Assembly (NCBI RefSeq): GCF_002563895.1
Contig: NZ_PDJB01000001.1
Span: 4,633,501 to 4,697,500 of the forward strand
Direction: 5' to 3'
Source of the DNA: Pseudomonas lurida
GTDB taxonomy: Bacteria > Pseudomonadota > Gammaproteobacteria > Pseudomonadales > Pseudomonadaceae
DNA length: 64,000 nucleotides
Part shown: piece after piece, positions 18,346 through 27,645 of the stretch
Numbering within the stretch: position 1 is the first letter of the stretch
Layout of the letters: the number at the start of each line of letters is the position of its first letter
Translations under genes and position numbers: made by a program
The notes under the pieces: generated by a model
The model's database searches: none
Told to the model about the DNA's origin: nothing
Seen by the model: only the letters and a program-made list of their open reading frames with translations

Positions 18346-19494
18346 TTACAACCCCATCTGCTTACTGATGATCTCGTTCATCACCTCCCGCGTCCCCCCG
18401 CCAATCGACAGGATGCGGTTATCCCGATACAACCGCTCCACCAGGTTACCGCGCATATAACCCTGCCCACCGAGGATCTGCACGGCGTCGTAGGTGACGC
18501 GATCAGCGGTGTCGGTGGCGAGGTTCTTGGCCATGGAGATCTCCTTGATCACGCTGATGCCGGCGGCCATTTTTGCCGCCTGCCGGTAGGTGAATTCGCG
18601 GGAGACTTCCACGGCGGTCGCCATCTCTGCCAGGCGATGCTTGATCACCTGGAATTTGCCGATGGGCTTACCGAAAGCTTCGCGCTGGGTGGCCCATTTG
18701 AGACTTTCCTCCAGGGCCAACTGCGCGGTCATGTTGGCCATCAGGGCCAGGGCCAGGCGTTCGCTCTGGAAGTTGCCCATGATGCAGGCAAAGCCCATGT
18801 TCTCAGCGCCGATCAAATTGCCTACGGGCACCCGGCAATCGTCGAAGAATAATTCAGCCGTGTCCGACGCCCACCAGCCCATTTTCTTCAACGGCTGGCC
18901 CACGTTGAAACCGGGGGTGTCTTTTTCGATCAGCAGCAAGCTGATACCGGCAAAGCCCGGCCCGCCAGTACGTACGGCCACGGTGTAGAAATCGGCGCGG
19001 ATACCGCTGGTGATGAACGTCTTGCTGCCGCTGACGCGGTAATGGTCACCGTCGCGAATGGCGCGGGTCTGCAGGCTGGCCACATCGGAACCACCGCCCG
19101 GTTCAGTGACCGCCAGGGCGATGATCTTCTCGCCCGACAACACCTGGGGCGCCACGCGCTCGCGCACCTCGGGCCGGGCCCATTTGACGATCGGCGGCAG
19201 GCCGATATCCAAGGAGCCCAGCCCCGCCACGACACCGCCCGAGCCACAGCGCATCAACTCCTCGCTGGCGGCCACCTTGGCGAACAAGTCACCTCCATGG
19301 CTTCCTCCCAGGGCTTCGGGATAACCAATACCAAGGATCCCCGCCGCGCCGGCCTTGAGGTACAGCTCCCGCGGGAAACTGTGCGCCTCCTCCCACTGCT
19401 CGATGCCCGGCAACATCTCGCGCTCGACAAAGCGACGCACGCTGTCGCGGACCAATTGGTGGCTGGGGTCGAAGTAGTCCTGATAGGCAGACAT
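18346..19494 (-). CDS. Acyl-CoA dehydrogenase family protein
   Basis: The 382-residue flavoprotein is of the size and order of soluble acyl-CoA dehydrogenases. ALAVTEPGGGSDVASLQT is signature 1, SGSKTFITSG follows, and QILGGQGYMRGNLVERLYRD near residue 350 is signature 2, with the final GGTREVMNEIISKQMGL. It oxidises an acyl-CoA to the 2-enoyl form and passes electrons to ETF; chain length cannot be told. I chose ATG at 19494, which has GGAG 7 bases upstream. It is downstream of recR on the same strand. Confidence 0.92.
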   Translation of the reverse strand: MSAYQDYFDPSHQLVRDSVRRFVEREMLPGIEQWEEAHSFPRELYLKAGAAGILGIGYPEALGGSHGGDLFAKVAASEELMRCGSGGVVAGLGSLDIGLPPIVKWARPEVRERVAPQVLSGEKIIALAVTEPGGGSDVASLQTRAIRDGDHYRVSGSKTFITSGIRADFYTVAVRTGGPGFAGISLLLIEKDTPGFNVGQPLKKMGWWASDTAELFFDDCRVPVGNLIGAENMGFACIMGNFQSERLALALMANMTAQLALEESLKWATQREAFGKPIGKFQVIKHRLAEMATAVEVSREFTYRQAAKMAAGISVIKEISMAKNLATDTADRVTYDAVQILGGQGYMRGNLVERLYRDNRILSIGGGTREVMNEIISKQMGL

Positions 19495-19594
19495 CGGCAA
19501 GCTCCATGGCGAGATGGAGCGAACTTACCAAGCGCTTGCTTGGTTATCAACCCCCCTACAAAACCCGCCGCCCACCTGTGTGTTGCCGTGTTCT

Positions 19595-20197
19595 TTAGAG
19601 CGCGATCGGTTTACGTCCGGCAAAGGAATGCGCCAGCGTCCCACCGTCCACCATTTCCAACTCGCCACCTAGCGGTACGCCGTGGGCAATGCGCGAGGTG
19701 ATCAAGCCTTTGTTGGTCAGCAATTGGGCGATGTAATGCGCGGTCGCCTCACCTTCCACCGTCGGGTTGGTGGCCAGGATCACCTCGGTAAACGAGCCCT
19801 GTTCTTCGATGCGAGCCACCAGCTGCGGAATGCCGATGGCTTCAGGGCCCAGGCCGTCCAACGGCGACAGGTGACCCTTGAGCACGAAGTAGCGCCCGCG
19901 ATAGCCGGTCTGCTCGACCGCGTAGACATCCATCGGCCCTTCCACTACGCACAGCAGCGTGTCGTCACGGCGCGGGTCGGCGCATTGCGGGCAGAGTTCT
20001 TCCTCAGTAAGGGTGCGGCACTGGCGGCAGTGCCCTACCCCGGTCATGGCCTGGCTGAGGGCCTGGGCCAACCGAGTGCCGCCACTGCGGTCACGCTCGA
20101 GCAATTGCAGCGCCATACGCTGGGCGGTTTTCTGACCCACGCCCGGCAATGTGCGCAGGGCGTCGATCAGTTGGCGAATCAGGGGGCTGAAGCTCAT
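19595..20197 (-). CDS. recR: Recombination protein RecR
   Basis: The 200-residue protein acts with RecF and RecO in loading RecA at gaps. A helix-hairpin-helix lies at residues 12-30 ([14 protein letters not shown]), a zinc finger uses Cys57, Cys60, Cys69 and Cys72, and a Toprim domain begins near residue 80 ([15 protein letters not shown]). In many genomes recR directly follows dnaX-ybaB; here a curA-like gene lies between. Confidence 0.97.
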   Translation of the reverse strand: MSFSPLIRQLIDALRTLPGVGQKTAQRMALQLLERDRSGGTRLAQALSQAMTGVGHCRQCRTLTEEELCPQCADPRRDDTLLCVVEGPMDVYAVEQTGYRGRYFVLKGHLSPLDGLGPEAIGIPQLVARIEEQGSFTEVILATNPTVEGEATAHYIAQLLTNKGLITSRIAHGVPLGGELEMVDGGTLAHSFAGRKPIAL

Positions 20198-20262
20198 GGG
20201 CAATGGTCCGACAAAACAACGAGACGCGGTTTATACCCGCGCCCCGGATTAGCGTCAAATCC

Positions 20263-21297
20263 TCAATCCTGCGCGACGCGCACCACCAACTTGCCGAAGT
20301 TGCGCCCTTCCAGCAAACCGATAAAGGCTTCGGGCGCCTGCTCGAGGCCGTCCACCACGTCTTCGCGGAACTTGATCTTGCCGTCCCGCACCCACGGCGC
20401 CATGGCGCTGAGGAACTCGGGCTGGCGGTCACCGTAGTCATCGAAGACGATAAAGCCCTGGATGCGCACTCGCTTGGTCAACAGCGTGCGCTGCAGCGCC
20501 GGCAAGCGGTCAGGCCCGCTGGGCGCTTCATGGGCGTTGTACCCGGCGATCAGGCCGCACAGTGGAATGCGCGCCTTGGGGTTGAGCAGCGGCACCACCG
20601 CATCGAACACCTTGCCGCCGACGTTTTCATAATAGATATCGACGCCCTTGAAGCACGCCAGGGCCAGATCATCGGCAAAGGTCGCGCTCTTGTGGTCGAC
20701 GCAGGCATCGAAGCCCAGTTCGTCCACCACATAGCGGCATTTCTCGGCGCCCCCCGCGATCCCGACGACGCGCAGGCCCTTGAGCTTGGCCACCTGCCCC
20801 ACCACTGAGCCCACTGCACCGGACGCGGCTGCCACCACCAAGGTTTCCCCATCCTTGGGCTGGCCGATGTCCATCAGGCCCATGTAGGCGGTCATCCCCG
20901 GCATGCCCAGCACGCCCAAGGCCATTGACGGGCTGGCCAGCCCATTGGGCACGGGCATCAGGTTGCGACCATCGGAAATGCTGTGGCTTTGCCAGCCGGT
21001 AGAGCCGACCACCAGGTCGCCCACTTCGAATTTTGGATTACGTGATTGCTCGATACGGCTGACAGCCCCGCCGGTCATCACCTCGTCGATCTCCACCGGG
21101 GCTGCGTAGGACGGTGCATCGCTCATACGTCCACGCATGTAGGGGTCGAGGGAAAGGTACAGGGTTTTCAGCAGGACCTGGCCGTCTGCGAGCTCCGGCA
21201 GATTGACGCGCTCCAGGCGGAAATTCTCCGGGGTCGGTGCGCCTTGGGGGCGTGAAACCAGGACAATGCGCTGGTTCAGGGTCGGTTCTTGAGGCAT
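20263..21297 (-). CDS. NADP-dependent oxidoreductase, medium-chain type (CurA-like)
   Basis: The 344-residue zinc-free medium-chain dehydrogenase/reductase resembles curcumin reductase and leukotriene B4 dehydrogenases. The N-terminal part has LSLDPYMRGRM, typical of this group. The nucleotide fold has AASGAVGSVVGQVAKL at about residues 155-170 and IAGGAEKCRYVVDELG. It probably reduces an activated enone with NADPH. The start ATG at 21297 follows GGAGCCC. It sits between ybaB and recR. Confidence 0.9.
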   Translation of the reverse strand: MPQEPTLNQRIVLVSRPQGAPTPENFRLERVNLPELADGQVLLKTLYLSLDPYMRGRMSDAPSYAAPVEIDEVMTGGAVSRIEQSRNPKFEVGDLVVGSTGWQSHSISDGRNLMPVPNGLASPSMALGVLGMPGMTAYMGLMDIGQPKDGETLVVAAASGAVGSVVGQVAKLKGLRVVGIAGGAEKCRYVVDELGFDACVDHKSATFADDLALACFKGVDIYYENVGGKVFDAVVPLLNPKARIPLCGLIAGYNAHEAPSGPDRLPALQRTLLTKRVRIQGFIVFDDYGDRQPEFLSAMAPWVRDGKIKFREDVVDGLEQAPEAFIGLLEGRNFGKLVVRVAQD

Positions 21298-21373
21298 GAA
21301 GGGGCTCCTTTATCGAATGCGTCGGTATAGGGTGCAGACCATGCGTGACGTGCCAGGGTTCGATCCAATTGGC

Positions 21374-21407
21374 ACAAACAAAAATGCCAGGCACGAGGCC
21401 TGGCATT
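21374..21407 (-). terminator. Rho-independent terminator after ybaB
   Basis: AATGCCAGGC (21383-21392) and GCCTGGCATT (21398-21407) form a 10-pair stem. On the minus strand the stem is followed by TTTTG and further T-rich sequence. It ends the dnaX-ybaB unit before the curA-like gene. Confidence 0.85.
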
Positions 21408-21430
21408 GGAGTCTAGCTAACGCTCACCCA

Positions 21431-21769
21431 TCAGAACGGCAGTTTCATGCCCGGTGGCAGTTGCATGCCAGCGGTCACGCCGCCCATTTTTTCCTGGCTG
21501 TTGGCTTCGATCTTGCGCACGGCGTCGTTGACGGCCGCGGCGAACAGCGCCTCGAGCATTTCCAGGTCATCTTCGCCAACGCCTGGCAAGACGCTTGGGT
21601 CGATGCTCACGCGCTTGATGTCGTGACGACCGGTCATCACGACGCTGACCATATCGCCACCGGCTTTACCGGTGACTTCGGCGTTGGCCAGTTCTTCCTG
21701 CATCTTGGCCATCTTTTCCTGCATCTGCTGTGCCTGCTTCATCAGGCCGGCCATGCCACCTTTCATCAT
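21431..21769 (-). CDS. YbaB/EbfC family nucleoid-associated protein
   Basis: The 112-residue DNA-binding protein begins [20 protein letters not shown] and ends in the Met/Gly/Pro-rich tail usual for YbaB. The family binds DNA as a dimer and is almost always next to dnaX and recR. Two adjacent ATGs are possible starts; GAGGTGATTCC precedes them. It is 43 bases downstream of dnaX. Confidence 0.95.
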
Positions 21770-21812
21770 GGGAATCACCTCAAAAGTACGTGGATCAATT
21801 AATAGCCCGGTT

Positions 21813-23867
21813 TCATGACGCCTGGGGCACCGGGGCTTCGACAGGTTCAATAGTATCGTGACGGACGACCGCACCGAACTGTTGCATCATTTGCTGGATG
21901 AGCGGATCACCCTGGATCGAATCCTCGGCCTCACGCTGACGGTTGATACGTCGACGGGTCGCGGCCTGGGCCGGGGTTTCCTGCTCGGGCTTGATCAGCT
22001 CGATGGTGATGGTCAGCGGGCGCTCATGGTACTGGTTAAGCGCATCGTTGAGGCGGCGCTGCTGGGTGGCGTTGAACAGGGCGCTGTGGGCCGGGTCCAG
22101 GTGCAACAGCCAGTGGTCGCCCTCGATGGAGATCAGTGTGCAGTTGGCGGCGATGCTGCCGGTCATGCCGGAAATCGGCAATTTGGGGAACAGCTCCAGC
22201 CATTGCAGGGCCAGGCCGGTGGCCGGGGCTGCAGCGGGTTCCGCCTCGGGCTCGGGGGCCGGTTCGGCGGTGTGTTCGCTGGCCAGGTCGTCCAGGTAGC
22301 TGTAGGCGGAATCCATGTCCGGCTCGATGTAGTCTTCGTCCAGCGGCGGTTCGTCGTCGAGGTCGATACCCGGCGTGGCGGCTTCCACCTGAGCCACGGT
22401 GGGCTCGGGAACCGGTGCAGACACCCACTCGGGAGCATCCGGCACTACGCTGTCCGGGGTCGGCGTGGGCATCGGCGTCAGTTCGGGCTGCTCACCGCTG
22501 GTTTCCAGCACAGGCTCCACGGCCGGCGCCAACTCGACGTCGACGTCCGCCTCTACCGGATCATTCCAGGGCAGGTCGACGACCGGCTCAGGCTCACTCG
22601 CTGGCTCAGGCTCGACCACTGGCGCAGCAGCGACAGGCTCAGGCTCAGCCAGCGCAGCGACAGGCGTCGGCGCAGCCGCCACTGGCGCAGCCACTGCCGC
22701 GCCAGCCACTGGTTTGGCGGAATCAACTGTGGCCTGGCTGATCCCCACTGGCTTTAGCGGCTGTCTCGGCGCATCGGGCGCGTCGGCGGGCCGGAAGGCC
22801 AGCATTCGCAGCAGCACCATTTCGAAGCCCCCGCGCGGGTCGGGCGCCAGGGGCAGGTCGCGGCGACCAATCAGGCCCATCTGGTAGTAGAACTGCACAT
22901 CTTCGGCCGGCAACGCCTGCGCCAGGGCCAGCACGCGGTCGCGGTCGCCATGGCCGTTGTCGACCCCTTCAGGCAGGGCCTGGGCGATAGCAACGCGGTG
23001 CAGCACATTGAGGATTTCCGAGAGCACGCCATTCCAGTCCGGGCCTTGCTCCGACAGGTGACGCACGGCTTCAAGCAACGCCTTGGCGTCGCCTTCGATC
23101 AGCGCGTGCAACACGTCGAACACCTGGCCGTGGTCCAGGGTCCCGAGCATGGCGCGCACGTCGGCGGCCATGACCTTGCCTTCACCAAAGGCGATGGCCT
23201 GGTCGGTGAGGCTCATGGCATCACGCATCGAGCCATCGGCGGCGCGGCCGAGCAACCACAGTGCGTCGTCTTCGAACGGTACGTTCTCGACACCCAGCAC
23301 GTGGGTCAAATGCTCGACAACCCGCTCGGGGGTCATGTTTTTCAGGGAAAACTGCAGGCACCGCGACAGAATCGTTGCAGGAAGTTTCTGCGGGTCAGTG
23401 GTGGCCAGGATGAATTTGACGTAGGGCGGCGGCTCTTCCAGGGTTTTCAACAAGGCGTTGAAGGAATGGCTCGACAACATGTGCACTTCGTCGATCAGGT
23501 AGACCTTGAAGCGGCCACGGCTGGGCGCGTATTGCACGTTGTCGAGCAGCTCGCGAGTGTCTTCGACCTTGGTACGGCTCGCGGCGTCGATTTCGATCAG
23601 GTCGACAAAGCGCCCTTCGTCGATTTCCTTGCACACCGAGCAGGTGCCGCACGGCGTCGACGTGATACCGGTTTCACAGTTCAGGCATTTGGCGATGATG
23701 CGCGCAATGGTGGTCTTGCCCACGCCCCGGGTACCGGTGAACAGGTAGGCATGGTGCAGCCGTTGGCTGTCCAAGGCATTGATCAGAGCCTTGAGCACAT
23801 GGGTCTGGCCGACCATTTCGCGGAACGAGCGCGGACGCCATTTACGTGCAAGAACCTGATAACTCAT
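21813..23867 (-). CDS. dnaX: DNA polymerase III subunit tau (and possibly gamma)
   Basis: The 684-residue clamp-loader ATPase has Walker A GTRGVGKT at about residues 45-52, zinc ligands Cys64, Cys73, Cys76 and Cys79, Walker B/DEVH near residue 128 and the sensor [10 protein letters not shown] long Pro/Ala/Glu-rich linker (about 390-550) precedes the tau-specific domain that contacts the polymerase and helicase. The start at 23867 matches the family N-terminus ([12 protein letters not shown]); longer reading is upstream non-coding. I saw no A6G-type slippery site, so a programmed frameshift to gamma is not supported. Confidence 0.96.
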
Positions 23868-24000
23868 CGAAAACCGTCGCAACTGGGAAGCGGGAGCCGG
23901 TAATGCTAGCGGAGCAAGGGGGAAATTGCATCCGGCACGCTCGCCTAATCTGACTAAGCTTGCGTGGTTGGCCCCAAAAAGGCCTGAACCCGGAGTGTGT

Positions 24001-24750
24001 ATGCGCGTAGTCCTGGGCGCTTTATGGATGATCACCGCGGCTTGCCTCGCAGCGCCTGCACCGTTGCGCTTCTCGGTTTCCGACAGCTGGGCCATGCCCA
24101 TGGTGCAACTGGAAGACGGCCGGCCTACCCAGGGTATTTTGTATGACCTGATGTTGAGCCTGGCCACCCAGGTCGGTCGACCCGCGCAATTCCATGTACT
24201 GGCGCGGGCGCGTATCGCGGGCGCCATGCAGCACGGCGACATCGATGTGCGCTGTTATGTCACCCAGGCCTGGGTCGACAACCTGTCCGGTGATTACACC
24301 TGGAGCCTTCCCTTGATGGTGCAGCGCAACCTGTTGGTCAGCACCCACATTCCCCCGCAGCCGGTGCAGGTCGGCAAACTGGCACCACAAGCCATCGGCA
24401 CGGTGCTCAATTACCGCTATGCCACCCTCGAACCGCTGTTTGCCAGCGGCCAACTCAGCCGCGACGATGCCCGCAGCGAAGAGCAGGTGCTGCACAAACT
24501 GGTGGCTGGGCGCTTCAAGTTTGCCGTGACCAATGAATGGATCCTCGACCGCTTCAACCAGCGGATGCCAGTGGGCAAACGGCTGCACAAGGTCGCGGTG
24601 ATCGATGAGCAGAACCTCGGCTGCACCGTGCGCAATGACCCGGACGTGCCGGTGCAGCAAATCCTGCGCACCTTGCTGCGGATGAAGATGTCGGGCGAAA
24701 TCGACCAGATCATCCAGCTCTACACCGGTGAGACTCCTGACAGGAACTGA
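24001..24750 (+). CDS. Periplasmic solute-binding protein, family 3-like, orphan
   Basis: The 249-residue protein starts with a signal peptide (VVLGALWMITAACLAAPA, cleavage near residue 17-20) and continues as a two-lobe amino-acid-type binding protein (LRFSVSDSWAMPMVQLEDGR, then GILYDLMLSLATQ). No permease or ATPase gene is adjacent, so it may be an orphan sensor or uptake component. GGAG lies 7 bases before the start. It is the first gene of the accessory block between dnaX and ffs, divergent from dnaX. Confidence 0.82.
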   Translation: MRVVLGALWMITAACLAAPAPLRFSVSDSWAMPMVQLEDGRPTQGILYDLMLSLATQVGRPAQFHVLARARIAGAMQHGDIDVRCYVTQAWVDNLSGDYTWSLPLMVQRNLLVSTHIPPQPVQVGKLAPQAIGTVLNYRYATLEPLFASGQLSRDDARSEEQVLHKLVAGRFKFAVTNEWILDRFNQRMPVGKRLHKVAVIDEQNLGCTVRNDPDVPVQQILRTLLRMKMSGEIDQIIQLYTGETPDRN

Positions 24751-24808
24751 CAGCACCGCCTTATAGACTCGGCGCCCTCAATCAAACGAGCGTTCCCAAG
24801 GAGCCCGC

Positions 24809-25180
24809 ATGAACACCGTCGCCCATTACTTCCTGCTGTATGTGGACAGCCCGGCCACCAGTGCCAACTTCTATAGCCGCCTGCTGGACAAGCCGCCGGT
24901 GGAGCTCAACCCGACCTTCGCCCTGTTCATTCTCGATAATGGGGTAAAGCTGGGGCTGTGGTCGCGCCATACCGTGCAGCCAGCGGCCCGGTTCACGGGC
25001 GGTGGCGGTGAAGTGGGGGTGTCCCTGGCCAACCAGGCCGCCGTGGATGCCTTGCACGACCAATGGGTCGAGCGCGGCGCGACAATCATCCAGTCACCGA
25101 CCACCCTGGACTTCGGCTACACCTTTGTCGCCCAAGACCTCGATGGCCACCGGTTGCGCGCATTCTGCCTGAGTGACTGA
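24809..25180 (+). CDS. VOC-superfamily (glyoxalase/bleomycin-resistance-like) protein
   Basis: The 123-residue protein has two beta-alpha-beta-beta-beta units; it begins HYFLLYVDSPATSANFYSRL and ends VAQDLDGHRLRAFCLSD. This is the PhnB/DUF-type VOC fold. Its substrate is unknown. AAGGAG precedes the start. Its 3' end overlaps the convergent EamA gene by 87 bases. Confidence 0.87.
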   Translation: MNTVAHYFLLYVDSPATSANFYSRLLDKPPVELNPTFALFILDNGVKLGLWSRHTVQPAARFTGGGGEVGVSLANQAAVDALHDQWVERGATIIQSPTTLDFGYTFVAQDLDGHRLRAFCLSD

Positions 25181-26053
25181 CCGCCAGCGCCCTTCCAGGC
25201 TGATGGCGGCGACGCTGGCCAACACGATTACGCCGCCCAGTGCCACTTGCAGGGCGATGTGCTCGCCCAGCAGTGTCGCCGCCATCGTCATCGCCACCGG
25301 CGGGATCAGGTACATCGCCACCGACGCGCGGCTGACCTCGACGTGTTTCAACACATACCCCCAGGCCAAGTAGGCCAGGGCGCTGGGGAAAATCCCGAGC
25401 ACCAGCACCGCGAGGTTCTCCGACAAAGGCGCCTGCATCACGGCGGCGGGCAGGCCCGGCAGGTTCACGCACAGCATCAAGGTGCCCGCCCACACCATGT
25501 AGCACGCCATCGTCAGCGGGCTGTAGCGATGGGCATAGTGTTTCTGGATGGCGAAATACAGGCTCCAGGACACCGCCGCCAGCAGGATCAGTAAGCCGCG
25601 CGGGTCGATGTCACCCACGGCGTGATCGCCCCAGATCACCACCAGTACGCCGAGCAACCCCAGCAACACGCAGCTCCAGCGCCACAGGCTGACCCGCTCC
25701 TTCAAGCAGAAAAACGCGATCAGCCCGCTGAACAGCGGCGCCGATTGCGCCAGCACGCTGGACGCCGCCGCCGTCACGAATTGCTGGCCGTAATTAAGGC
25801 TGGTGTGGTGCAGGAACACGCCGAAAAAACTCAGCACCAGCAGCCACGGCAAATCCCGCAGACGTGGCCGGCCGATGCCCAGCACCAGTGCCACGCCGGC
25901 CATGAACACCGAGGCGATCAGAAACCGCAGCAACGCAAGCTGGCCGGGGCCGTAGCTGTGCAGCCCCATGTGCACGCCAATCGGCGAATAGGCCCAACAG
26001 AGGATGACGCTGGCGATGACTAGCGTAAGCTTCAGGGGTGACGGGGTATTCAT
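25094..26053 (-). CDS. EamA/DMT-superfamily transporter (10 membrane spans)
   Basis: The 319-residue protein has about ten hydrophobic segments in two EamA repeats, with the typical ending ASVAMYLIPPVAMTMAATLLGE and a last span before SLEGRW. Such proteins export amino acids or metabolites; the substrate is not predictable here. I chose ATG at 26053; an ATG at 26062 is possible. The last 29 codons overlap the VOC gene on the other strand. A LysR gene is divergent and likely controls it. Confidence 0.88.
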   Translation of the reverse strand: MNTPSPLKLTLVIASVILCWAYSPIGVHMGLHSYGPGQLALLRFLIASVFMAGVALVLGIGRPRLRDLPWLLVLSFFGVFLHHTSLNYGQQFVTAAASSVLAQSAPLFSGLIAFFCLKERVSLWRWSCVLLGLLGVLVVIWGDHAVGDIDPRGLLILLAAVSWSLYFAIQKHYAHRYSPLTMACYMVWAGTLMLCVNLPGLPAAVMQAPLSENLAVLVLGIFPSALAYLAWGYVLKHVEVSRASVAMYLIPPVAMTMAATLLGEHIALQVALGGVIVLASVAAISLEGRWRSVTQAECAQPVAIEVLGDKGVAEVQGGR

Positions 26054-26155
26054 CGACGGCATCCACGCACTGAGAAGGAATGCCGTCAGTCTTGGCTGGG
26101 GCAAGGCCCAGGACAATTAACCGTTTCTGACTTCTGAAATCACTGGAACTGAGCA

Positions 26156-27022
26156 ATGGAACTGGCCCAACTGAAAATGGTGCGAGCCGTGGCACAAACC
26201 GGCAGCGTGGCCCAGGCCGCCGTGCAATTGCATTGCGTGCCGTCCAACATCACCACGCGTATCAAGCTGCTGGAAAACGAGTTGGGCACACCGCTGTTTA
26301 TCCGCGCCGGGCGTGGGCTGGCGATCAGTGCTGCCGGTGAGATCTTCCTGGAATACTGCGAACGCATTCTGGCGTTGGTGGACGAGTCCAAGCGCGCCGT
26401 GGACGCCAACGCCATTCCCCGTGGCACCCTGCGTATCGGCGCAGTGGAGTCCAGCGCCAGCGGGCGCCTGCCGCCGCTGCTGGCGGAATATCACCGGCGC
26501 TACCCGGATGTCAGCCTGGAACTGGTGACCGGCGCCTGGGGCGAACTGCTCGACGATCTGCAACACCACCGCCTGGACGTGGCGCTGGTGGCTGCCGGCA
26601 ACAAACGCGCGAAGCTCGAACACAGCGTGGTCTACAGCGAACGCCTGGTGCTGATCGCCAGCGCCTCGAGCGAACCTATCCATAGCGCCGAAGACCTGGC
26701 CGGCCGCACCCTGCTGGTATGGCCACCCGGCTGCCCCTACCGGGCGGCGCTGGAGAATTGGGTCAAGCCCCACGCCTTCAAGCCGACCATTGCCAGCTAT
26801 GCCAGCTGGGGCACGATCATCGGTTGTGTCAGTGCGGGGATCGGCGTGGCGCTGGCGCCGGAAGGCATCCTGGCCCGCTATGAACAGGCCAATCAGCTGG
26901 CGTCGTACCGCTTTGAGGAACTGCAGGCGGTGGACAACCTGCTGTTCTGGCACAAGGACACGCAACGGCACCTGGCGCGGGATGCGTTTGCCGGATTACT
27001 GCGCGAAACATTCGGTGGATGA
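26156..27022 (+). CDS. LysR-type transcriptional regulator
   Basis: The 288-residue protein has an N-terminal winged helix (residues 1-60, with GSVAQAAVQLHCVPSNITTRIKLLE) and a periplasmic-binding-protein-like effector domain (about 90-288). The VPSNIT recognition helix belongs to a subgroup including PtrR/PtxR-like proteins. It is divergent from the EamA gene with a 102-base gap, the usual layout for control of that neighbour. Confidence 0.92.
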   Translation: MELAQLKMVRAVAQTGSVAQAAVQLHCVPSNITTRIKLLENELGTPLFIRAGRGLAISAAGEIFLEYCERILALVDESKRAVDANAIPRGTLRIGAVESSASGRLPPLLAEYHRRYPDVSLELVTGAWGELLDDLQHHRLDVALVAAGNKRAKLEHSVVYSERLVLIASASSEPIHSAEDLAGRTLLVWPPGCPYRAALENWVKPHAFKPTIASYASWGTIIGCVSAGIGVALAPEGILARYEQANQLASYRFEELQAVDNLLFWHKDTQRHLARDAFAGLLRETFGG

Positions 27023-27053
27023 AGACCCGCTCGCACATTTAGATTTTTATCGT

Positions 27054-27644
27054 TCAGCGCTTGGGAGCTGCCAGCCGCGCGTACTGATCCTGGCTGATCC
27101 ATCCGGTAAACGAGCGATCATCGGCATTGATGAACTCGACCTGGGCCCAGCCATCCTTGAATGCCAGCACACCGACCACGTCATTCTTGACGATGTACGG
27201 ACGCTTGGCGGCCTTGGCACTTGGATTTTTCAGCAGGTATGCCTTGTCGGCTGAGACCTTGACCAGGCCGATCCATTTTTTGCTGGCGGTCTGGGTCAGG
27301 TCCAGGCCGGTGGCAATCTCCGGCATCAGCACATTGAGGCAACCCGGATGCTGACGGCCTTCTGCCACGGTCAGGGTCACGCCATCGGACGACGGTGCCA
27401 CGCTGCCGGGGTAAGCGTCGTCGAGCCACGTGGTCAGCGCGGCGGGCGGGCCTTGCAGGTAGAACGCGCAACCGCGGGTCACGCCCTCGCCCATTGTTTG
27501 CGAATAGTAGCCTTCGACCTGGTGCTCAGGCGTCACCGCCAGCATCAGCTCTTCGTATTTGCCCGAATGCAATGCGGGTGAACCGGCAAAGGCAGGCGCA
27601 ACGGCGCACAACGACAACACACCCAGTGCTAGAAAACGGATCAT
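27054..27644 (-). CDS. Secreted protein with C-terminal SH3-like domain, paired with muramidase
   Basis: The 196-residue protein has a clear signal peptide (IRFLALGVLSLCAVAPAFAG, cleaved after about residue 21). The middle part has two or more Cys (GCAFYLQGP, HPGCLNVLMPE) that may form a disulphide. Residues 125-190 look like a bacterial SH3 fold (KAYLLKNPSAK ... VVGVLAFKDGWAQVEF ... GWISQDQYARL). It begins one base after the muramidase stop, with AAGGG as ribosome site, so the two are co-translated. Periplasmic location and tight coupling suit an immunity or modulator role, which is inference. Confidence 0.8.
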   Translation of the reverse strand: MIRFLALGVLSLCAVAPAFAGSPALHSGKYEELMLAVTPEHQVEGYYSQTMGEGVTRGCAFYLQGPPAALTTWLDDAYPGSVAPSSDGVTLTVAEGRQHPGCLNVLMPEIATGLDLTQTASKKWIGLVKVSADKAYLLKNPSAKAAKRPYIVKNDVVGVLAFKDGWAQVEFINADDRSFTGWISQDQYARLAAPKR

Positions 27645-27645
27645 C

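Noticed and set aside
21813..23867. Programmed frameshift in dnaX giving gamma
   Set aside because: No A-rich slippery heptamer was found on the coding strand where one would be expected.
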